From Ferroplasma sp. (lineage in GTDB: Archaea; Thermoplasmatota; Thermoplasmata; Thermoplasmatales; Thermoplasmataceae): a stretch of 64,000 nucleotides of DNA. The position numbers and the translations under genes are program-made. Of this stretch, positions 59,256-64,000 are shown piece after piece. The stretch is from NCBI RefSeq assembly GCF_031200575.1, contig NZ_CP133597.1:1-64000 (forward strand). Direction: 5' to 3'. The stretch's first letter is position 1; every line of letters starts with the position of its first letter. The notes beneath the pieces were generated by a model. The model saw only the letters and a list, made by a program, of their open reading frames with translations, ran no database searches and was not told where the DNA came from.

Positions 59256-59510
59256 ATGGTAAATAATAATAGAACAGGTTATGTTCCAAAGCCCATGGAA
59301 ACATTAAAAAATTCACTATCAAAAAACATAATGATAGACGTTAGGGGAAACAGGACATATTCAGGCGTACTTGAAGGATATGACATATACATGAATTTGG
59401 TGTTGAAAAACGCAACAGAGACTATAAACAACGAAAATAAGGGAACATTTGGCATGATGCTACTTCGTGGGGACAATATAATATTTGTATCACCATCAGG
59501 AGGGGAATAA
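59256..59510 (+). CDS. Sm-like archaeal protein (LSm), second copy
   Basis: An 84-residue Sm protein: Sm1 is [29 protein letters not shown] and Sm2 [12 protein letters not shown], the canonical SmAP1 form. It differs from the copy at 31.6 kb and should form its own ring. GGTGATAATAA precedes the ATG. It is followed, two nucleotides apart, by rpl37e and then purF, a gene run conserved in many archaea. Confidence 0.95.
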   Translation: MVNNNRTGYVPKPMETLKNSLSKNIMIDVRGNRTYSGVLEGYDIYMNLVLKNATETINNENKGTFGMMLLRGDNIIFVSPSGGE

Positions 59511-59511
59511 G

Positions 59512-59676
59512 ATGAGCAATGGAACTTCATCAATGGGAAAGGCAAATAATAAAAAGATTCACATAAGATGCAGAAGATGTGGGCATAATAGCTACAACGT
59601 TAGGGAAAAAAGGTGTTCTTACTGTGGATTTCCTTCCCCGAGAATCAGACATTATAACTGGGCAAAAGCCAAGTGA
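59512..59676 (+). CDS. rpl37e: Large-subunit ribosomal protein L37e
   Basis: A 54-aa zinc-binding protein: [20 protein letters not shown], then [20 protein letters not shown], giving two CxxC pairs. GGAGGGG precedes the ATG. Its 3' portion overlaps the start of purF in another frame by about 50-100 nt. Confidence 0.96.
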   Translation: MSNGTSSMGKANNKKIHIRCRRCGHNSYNVREKRCSYCGFPSPRIRHYNWAKAK

Positions 59677-61021
59677 GGAGTGCGCTGTTGTCGGTTACAC
59701 TGGCAGTGACGCATTTACCACAATCAACTTTTCTTTAAGGGCCCTACAGCACAGGGGGCAGGAAAGCTCCGGGATAGCTACCTTTGACGGAAAAATTCAT
59801 GTAACCAAGGGCATGGGGCTTGTTTCAGAAGTTTTTAGGGGAGAAATTTTGCCCGGGAGAATTGGAATAGGACATAACAGATACTCAACTGCAGGATCGA
59901 AGGGCGTTGAAAATGCTGGGCCCTTTGTCATTTCCTCATCACTGGGCTATATAGGAATATCACATAATGGCGAGATTACAAATGCCCATGATCTGAGGGA
60001 GAGGCTAAAGGAAAAGGGATATATATTCTACAGTTCCAGTGATACTGAGGTACTTCTTACAGAAATTGTCAGTGAAATTGGGAAATATGGTATTATAGAT
60101 GGAATAAAGAAGGCAATGCTTAAGATTAAGGGTGCATATGCCCTGGCAATTCTAATAAATGATGTACTTTATGCTCTCAGGGATCCTTTCGGATTCAGGC
60201 CGTTGATACTGGGAAAGACTGAGGGTGGCTATATTATATCCTCTGAAAGTGCAGCCATAGATACAGTATCGGGGGAAGTCATAAGGGATATAGCCCCCGG
60301 GGAGCTGGTAGAAATAAGGGAATCAGGTTACAGGAGTGTCTTCACAGTTGAGCACAAAACAGCCCATTGCATGTTCGAATATGTTTATTTTGCAAGGCCT
60401 GACAGCATAATAGACAAAAGAGAGGTGTTCGATGTTAGATACAATATAGGAATAAAACTGGCAAAGGAGAATCCGGTTGATGCTGATGTTGTTGTCCCTG
60501 TCCCAGACTCCGGCAGGTCTCAGGCTCTTGGATATTCTGTATATTCCAATATACCCTACAGTGAGGGCTTAATTAAAAATAGGTATTCCGATAGGACATT
60601 TATTTTGCCAGATCAGAAATCCAGGTATGATGCAATAAAAATAAAGCTTAATACTATCAAATCGGTAATAAATGGGAGGAGGGTTGTCCTTGTTGATGAC
60701 AGCATAGTCCGTGGGAATACCATGAGGCATATAATAAACATACTTAGAAAGGACGGCGCCACAGAAGTTCACGTACGCGTGGGGTCTCCACCAATAATAG
60801 CGCCGTGTTATTTCGGTGTTGATATGAAGACCAGCAGTGATTTCATCGCCGGCGGTCATACAATAGAGGAAATAAGGAAGGCAATAAATGCAGATTCGCT
60901 TGGATACTTAACTATAAAGGGATTGCGTGAGAGCATCGGCATGGATAACCTATGCGTCGGATGCCTTACAGGAAACTATCCAGATGAGATTCCACAGGGC
61001 GCCAAGCCAAACTATACTTAA
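59624..61021 (+). CDS. purF: Amidophosphoribosyltransferase
   Basis: PurF starts purine synthesis, making phosphoribosylamine from PRPP and glutamine. The nucleophile cysteine that becomes the mature N-terminus is in [10 protein letters not shown] (codon 59681), followed by [36 protein letters not shown], the PRPP loop [13 protein letters not shown] and C-terminal [13 protein letters not shown] 59624 is chosen since GGTG lies about 8 nt before it; GTG 59579 is the other possibility. The roughly 19-residue propeptide lies fully over the rpl37e gene. The final four bases overlap convergent nop5. Confidence 0.94.
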   Translation: MDFLPRESDIITGQKPSEECAVVGYTGSDAFTTINFSLRALQHRGQESSGIATFDGKIHVTKGMGLVSEVFRGEILPGRIGIGHNRYSTAGSKGVENAGPFVISSSLGYIGISHNGEITNAHDLRERLKEKGYIFYSSSDTEVLLTEIVSEIGKYGIIDGIKKAMLKIKGAYALAILINDVLYALRDPFGFRPLILGKTEGGYIISSESAAIDTVSGEVIRDIAPGELVEIRESGYRSVFTVEHKTAHCMFEYVYFARPDSIIDKREVFDVRYNIGIKLAKENPVDADVVVPVPDSGRSQALGYSVYSNIPYSEGLIKNRYSDRTFILPDQKSRYDAIKIKLNTIKSVINGRRVVLVDDSIVRGNTMRHIINILRKDGATEVHVRVGSPPIIAPCYFGVDMKTSSDFIAGGHTIEEIRKAINADSLGYLTIKGLRESIGMDNLCVGCLTGNYPDEIPQGAKPNYT

Positions 61022-61815
61022 TCCAGCATCCTGTTTTTTATCTCAGAGATCATAGTGTCTATATCTCCTTCAGTTTTAAAATAATCCATTTTAAGGGTTA
61101 TGGCCATTTTATTGGCTATTGTCCTGGCCACCTTTCCCCTCTTATTTGGGGGGAGTGCAGATAGCCCGGGGTAATTGAATATAATTCCATGCTTTGGCGG
61201 TGGTGTACCCTTTCTCATATGGTTAAAGAAAGCCTTTTCTGCACCCAGTATCTGTAATGTCCCGGAGGGATATTTAACAAGATTTTTAAGACTGCCTGCC
61301 TTAAGAAGAAAATCAAGAGAGAGCCCTGGACCTATAAGCTGGGCGGTATTTGGCATGTAGTTTTCAATTTCCGATTTGAGATAGGTATCGAGGTAGGATT
61401 TAAAGGTACATAATGATGAACCCATCTCAGCCGCACGCCCATCGATTTCGGACAGCCCAGAATTTTTGAGCCTTTCAAAGTAAAGACACGGATCATTATT
61501 ATATTTAATATCCAGAAGTGTGTATATAGACACCAGCTTTTCAAGGTAAATGTTTATAATTGCATCTATTTCCTTTCTAACAGAGTACATTTTAATTATA
61601 TACTGGTCATGCGAGAATTCAGAATTTATTCTTTCCTTTTCGTATTTTAGCAGGAGGTCTCTTAAATCCGGGATTTTTTCTGAACATGTCTCTTCCGTTT
61701 CTGGGATTCTTCCGTTCCTCAGGCTCTCGAATATGTCCATGTAATCTTTTTCCAGGTTTCTGTACAGGTAAATTTTTTTGTTTATTATCTTTCCGTACCA
61801 CATTATTTTCTCCAT
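61018..61815 (-). CDS. nop5: C/D-box RNP protein Nop5 with reduced N-terminal domain
   Basis: Nop5 bridges L7Ae and fibrillarin in 2'-O-methylation guide RNPs. The Nop domain is clear: PNTAQLIGPGLSLDFLLKAGSL, TLQILGAEKAFFNHMRKGTPPPKHGIIFN and KRGKVARTIANKMAITLKMDYF. The coiled-coil (HDQYIIKMYSVRKEIDAIIN) precedes it. Total length is only about 265 aa versus 370-410 in most archaea; the N-terminal domain that holds fibrillarin is cut to about 65 residues, and those are encoded inside the 3' end of cbf5. The ATG at 61815 has GAGTGAT upstream. Fibrillarin is not adjacent, unlike in many archaea. Confidence 0.85.
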   Translation of the reverse strand: MEKIMWYGKIINKKIYLYRNLEKDYMDIFESLRNGRIPETEETCSEKIPDLRDLLLKYEKERINSEFSHDQYIIKMYSVRKEIDAIINIYLEKLVSIYTLLDIKYNNDPCLYFERLKNSGLSEIDGRAAEMGSSLCTFKSYLDTYLKSEIENYMPNTAQLIGPGLSLDFLLKAGSLKNLVKYPSGTLQILGAEKAFFNHMRKGTPPPKHGIIFNYPGLSALPPNKRGKVARTIANKMAITLKMDYFKTEGDIDTMISEIKNRMLD

Positions 61816-62674
61816 ATTTATCACTCAGTATACCATCAAGATCAATTGTCTTGAGATCATTAAGTTCGTCAACAAGCATGGTTCCATAGGCAATAAGCTC
61901 ATTGTTATCTGTGTATATGGCAACCCTGCTGCCTTTGTGGAACTCCCCTACGATGGCCTTTATTCCTGCAGGATATATGTCTGATCCATGCATAATATTT
62001 TTAATCGCAGTATTTTTAACGATAACCTTAGGCGAGTCTGAAAAAACGAAATCCATTGGAATTATCATGCTGTTGAACATTGATGGCTTTCCTTCACTTT
62101 TCATGACTGCGGCATCGCTGAGTTCCTGAAGCGTATGCATCTGGGTTTCATTAAAATCACCTGTGGAGAGTCTTCTGAGGTCTGCCATCTGTGCTCCGGT
62201 TCCAATTACATAGCCCATATCCGTACATAGAGTCCTGATATAGGTGCCTGATTCACATTTAACCCTAAATAGTATTAGTTTATCATCAATTTCAAGTATA
62301 TCCATACTGTATATGGTGCGCTCCCTGACCTGCCTGGAAACTGCGGACCGAACAGGTGGAAGCTGGTATATTTTGCCGGTAAATTCACTAAACACTCTCT
62401 CTATAGTCTCATTATCTGCATGGGAGTATAATCTCATTACAGATATGTATTCCTTTGATTTTTCATGAACTATATCTATAAGTTTTGTGGCCTTTCCCAG
62501 TGCCATAACCAGTACACCGGATACTCCTGGGTCCAGAGTACCTATATGCCCAACCCTTTTTTCCCCAGTTATATCCCTTATCCATGAATCGACCTGATGG
62601 CTTGTGGGCCCCTTTGGCTTATCAATTACTATAAATCCGTTTATTTCCCCTTTATTTGATCCTGAAGTGTACAT
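61619..62674 (-). CDS. cbf5: tRNA/rRNA pseudouridine synthase Cbf5 (TruB family)
   Basis: Cbf5 is the catalytic subunit of H/ACA RNPs. The 351-aa protein has GFIVIDKPKGPTSHQVDSWI, the catalytic aspartate in GHIGTLDPGVSGVLVMALGKATKL, RSAVSRQVRERTIYSMDILE and CESGTYIRTLCTDMG, followed by a PUA domain (about residues 210-285). An unusual tail of about 65 residues, basic and Pro/Asn-rich (KNPRNGRDMFRKNPGFKRPP), ends the chain. That tail is the portion that overlaps nop5 in another frame. Confidence 0.93.
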   Translation of the reverse strand: MYTSGSNKGEINGFIVIDKPKGPTSHQVDSWIRDITGEKRVGHIGTLDPGVSGVLVMALGKATKLIDIVHEKSKEYISVMRLYSHADNETIERVFSEFTGKIYQLPPVRSAVSRQVRERTIYSMDILEIDDKLILFRVKCESGTYIRTLCTDMGYVIGTGAQMADLRRLSTGDFNETQMHTLQELSDAAVMKSEGKPSMFNSMIIPMDFVFSDSPKVIVKNTAIKNIMHGSDIYPAGIKAIVGEFHKGSRVAIYTDNNELIAYGTMLVDELNDLKTIDLDGILSDKYGENNVVRKDNKQKNLPVQKPGKRLHGHIREPEERKNPRNGRDMFRKNPGFKRPPAKIRKGKNKF

Positions 62675-62701
62675 AATTTATACTCTATTGTAAATCTAAT
62701 T

Positions 62702-63238
62702 TTAATCTTTGTTTTTGGGCTGTTTATGATTCATATAGTTTACAATGCTATCTACTATTGCCTCAGGTGTAAAATCATCTGTGTCCACAATATAATCATA
62801 ATAACTGAATACCCGGTAATCAAGTCCGTAAAATTCCATATAGCGTAGAATTTCAGATCTAGATCTGGCCAGTATGTGTTTTTCATCAGTACCATTGTCC
62901 CTTTCCATGAGTCTCCTGCTTCTAACATTAAAAGATGTATCGAGGTATATCTTGATCCCTATTGCCTCCCTATATGCCAGAACTCCAGAAAGCCGGGATT
63001 CCATAACTATATTATCATTATTTCTCATGAAATCTAGAATCATTTTGTCCTGATCAATGTCGATTTCTGGGTGTTTTTCTGCATAGTTACTGAACTCCAG
63101 GAGATTTAGTCCATATTCTTCTGCCTTTTTTCTGAAAAAATACCCTCCAGAAAAAAATTGGTAATTCAGTTTTTCGGCTAGTAACTTGCCAACAGTTGTT
63201 TTACCGGATCCGGATTCACCACTGATAGTTACTATCAT
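62702..63238 (-). CDS. cmk: Cytidylate kinase
   Basis: A 178-aa archaeal CMP kinase: P-loop GESGSGKTTVGKLLAEKL, FSGGYFFRKKAEEYGLNLLEF, and the arginine-rich lid SRRLMERDNGTDEK. It phosphorylates CMP/dCMP. The ATG overlaps the stop of the DUF106 gene by 4 nt. The order adkA - DUF106 - cmk - cbf5 is the end of the archaeal spc-type ribosomal cluster, here without the rpl34e and rpl14e genes found in other archaea. Confidence 0.93.
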   Translation of the reverse strand: MIVTISGESGSGKTTVGKLLAEKLNYQFFSGGYFFRKKAEEYGLNLLEFSNYAEKHPEIDIDQDKMILDFMRNNDNIVMESRLSGVLAYREAIGIKIYLDTSFNVRSRRLMERDNGTDEKHILARSRSEILRYMEFYGLDYRVFSYYDYIVDTDDFTPEAIVDSIVNYMNHKQPKNKD

Positions 63239-63918
63239 ATTGATTGCGCCGTATCCTCATCAATTTTCCTAAGCTTGTATGTAAAGTCAACATACTTCAT
63301 AATCATTGTAACGAAGTATCCTACTGCGAGGTTACCCAGAGTATACAGGGCCATCCATAGGGGCATTATATATATCTTCGATGTAACTATATTGAGATTT
63401 AAATCCCATGGCATGGATACATACTGGTAATGTATTGTAAGCATGAAGACATAAAGCCATATGAATATCAGAAAGAAGAATATTTCAGTGACCATTAATG
63501 GCTTCATTGTGTTCATTGAAAGTGCAGCCTGATCCATCTGTCTCTGCATCTGCATCTTCTGAAGTTTCTGCTGTCTTGTACGGTCGCCTGATCTATAGGC
63601 CTCTCTCATGGCCTTGGAATAAGCCCTGCTTATCATCTGCATTTTTCCCATCTTGAGCCAGTCGGTAAAGAAATATCTCGGGATGGATGATATAAGCCCC
63701 AGGATAATCCCGGTAAGCATAAGTGTTAGGATGGGGAGCTTATAGTTAAAGCCAAGCAATGGCATGAAAACGTAGTTAAGATAATGCCCAAGAGGGTTTC
63801 TTATGGAGGGGTCGCTTATAATAAAAATTAGGCCCAGCCCTGCAAACATAAAGATGAACTCTATCATCATAAATTTAGTCATCTGTGGATTCTGTGCCGG
63901 TCTATTACCCTGTTGCAT
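63235..63918 (-). CDS. DUF106/YidC-Oxa1-EMC3-like membrane insertase
   Basis: The 227-aa protein has an N-terminal helix, a second helix, a cytoplasmic coiled-coil rich in Gln/Met (RTRQQKLQKMQMQRQMDQAA) and two to three more helices. This is the archaeal YidC-like DUF106 form, thought to insert membrane proteins, and the coiled coil would contact the ribosome. It is in the conserved place between adkA and cmk. AGGAGGT precedes its ATG, one of the strongest ribosome-binding sites in this window. Confidence 0.9.
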   Translation of the reverse strand: MQQGNRPAQNPQMTKFMMIEFIFMFAGLGLIFIISDPSIRNPLGHYLNYVFMPLLGFNYKLPILTLMLTGIILGLISSIPRYFFTDWLKMGKMQMISRAYSKAMREAYRSGDRTRQQKLQKMQMQRQMDQAALSMNTMKPLMVTEIFFFLIFIWLYVFMLTIHYQYVSMPWDLNLNIVTSKIYIMPLWMALYTLGNLAVGYFVTMIMKYVDFTYKLRKIDEDTAQSI

Positions 63919-63919
63919 T

Positions 63920-64000
63920 TTACAAACCTCCTAATATGCTTTCTGCAGCTATCTCTGGATGATTGTCTGGATTATATATATACTTTATTGTGGCTCCAGA
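63920..64000 (-). CDS. adkA: Adenylate kinase AdkA, C-terminal end (partial)
   Basis: The last 26 codons before a TAA read SGATIKYIYNPDNHPEIAAE and SILGGL. The GAT[IV]K-x-Asn-x(4)-EIAAE style ending matches the archaeal adenylate kinase C-terminus, and adkA normally precedes the DUF106 gene. The remainder lies beyond the window. Only the tail is visible, so context carries most of the call. Confidence 0.6.
   Translation of the reverse strand, partial: SGATIKYIYNPDNHPEIAAESILGGL

Overview
The window reads as a chromosomal segment of a low-GC, acidophilic Thermoplasmatales archaeon of the Ferroplasma/Acidiplasma/Cuniculiplasma kind. The call rests on archaeal-type information genes (undivided RpoB, split RpoA'/A'', NusA-like KH protein, two Sm-like proteins, Csl4, aIF1A, aIF5A, deoxyhypusine synthase, archaeosine synthase, L10e, L37e), on a close relative of the Thermoplasma actin-like protein Ta0583, on the absence of L14e and L34e between cmk and cbf5, and on many genes whose start codon sits about 25 nt after a TATA box, as expected for leaderless mRNAs. 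No species name can be assigned from sequence reading alone.

Layout. About 1-6.88 kb is accessory DNA, more AT-rich than the rest. It holds a short tyrosine recombinase, a zinc-ribbon/ASCH pair, a TIR-domain protein, a DNA adenine methylase with a convergent PD-(D/E)XK endonuclease, a winged-helix regulator, and an AbrB/zinc-ribbon/tyrosine-recombinase operon. The last codons of that recombinase run into the 3' end of a tRNA-Cys(GCA), which looks like the right-hand attachment site of an integrated element whose left end lies outside the window. From 7.1 to 18.9 kb come a twice-frameshifted Ta0583-like actin, a RuvC-like protein, a very large AglB oligosaccharyltransferase (2056 aa) with a secreted partner, an APC permease and pheT. 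From 19 to 30.5 kb come truA, a zinc-ligand-less AlaX paralogue, membrane proteins and permeases, L10e, aIF5A-agmatinase, an MTA/SAH deaminase and archaeosine synthase. A 996-bp IS with intact ends but a broken transposase sits at 30.56-31.56 kb. From 31.6 to 40.4 kb come csl4-small protein-lsm, heme O synthase, a METTL5-like methylase, tRNA-His, deoxyhypusine synthase, an MFS transporter, 5S rRNA, trpS and mtnA. From 40.5 to 49.1 kb is tRNA-Lys followed by rpoH-rpoB-rpoA1-rpoA2-nusA. The rest holds an APC permease split by an in-frame amber codon, aIF1A-RIO1-Dim2, initiator tRNA-Met, hemL-hemC-hemD, an esterase, a Taw2-like enzyme, lsm-rpl37e-purF, and cbf5/nop5 with cmk, the YidC-like DUF106 protein and the end of adkA.

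How the parts work together. aIF5A, agmatinase and deoxyhypusine synthase all serve polyamine and hypusine chemistry. AglB plus its secreted neighbour suggest a heavily N-glycosylated surface. The MTA/SAH deaminase and MtnA-like isomerase fit purine-nucleoside and methionine salvage. In the accessory region, the promoter of the regulator-endonuclease operon and that of the AbrB-recombinase operon carry the same 15-nt element between TATA box and start, so restriction and integration are probably under one repressor.

Limits. No similarity search was run. All family calls come from motifs, length and context. Several broken genes have lesions in homopolymers or single codons and could be sequence errors.
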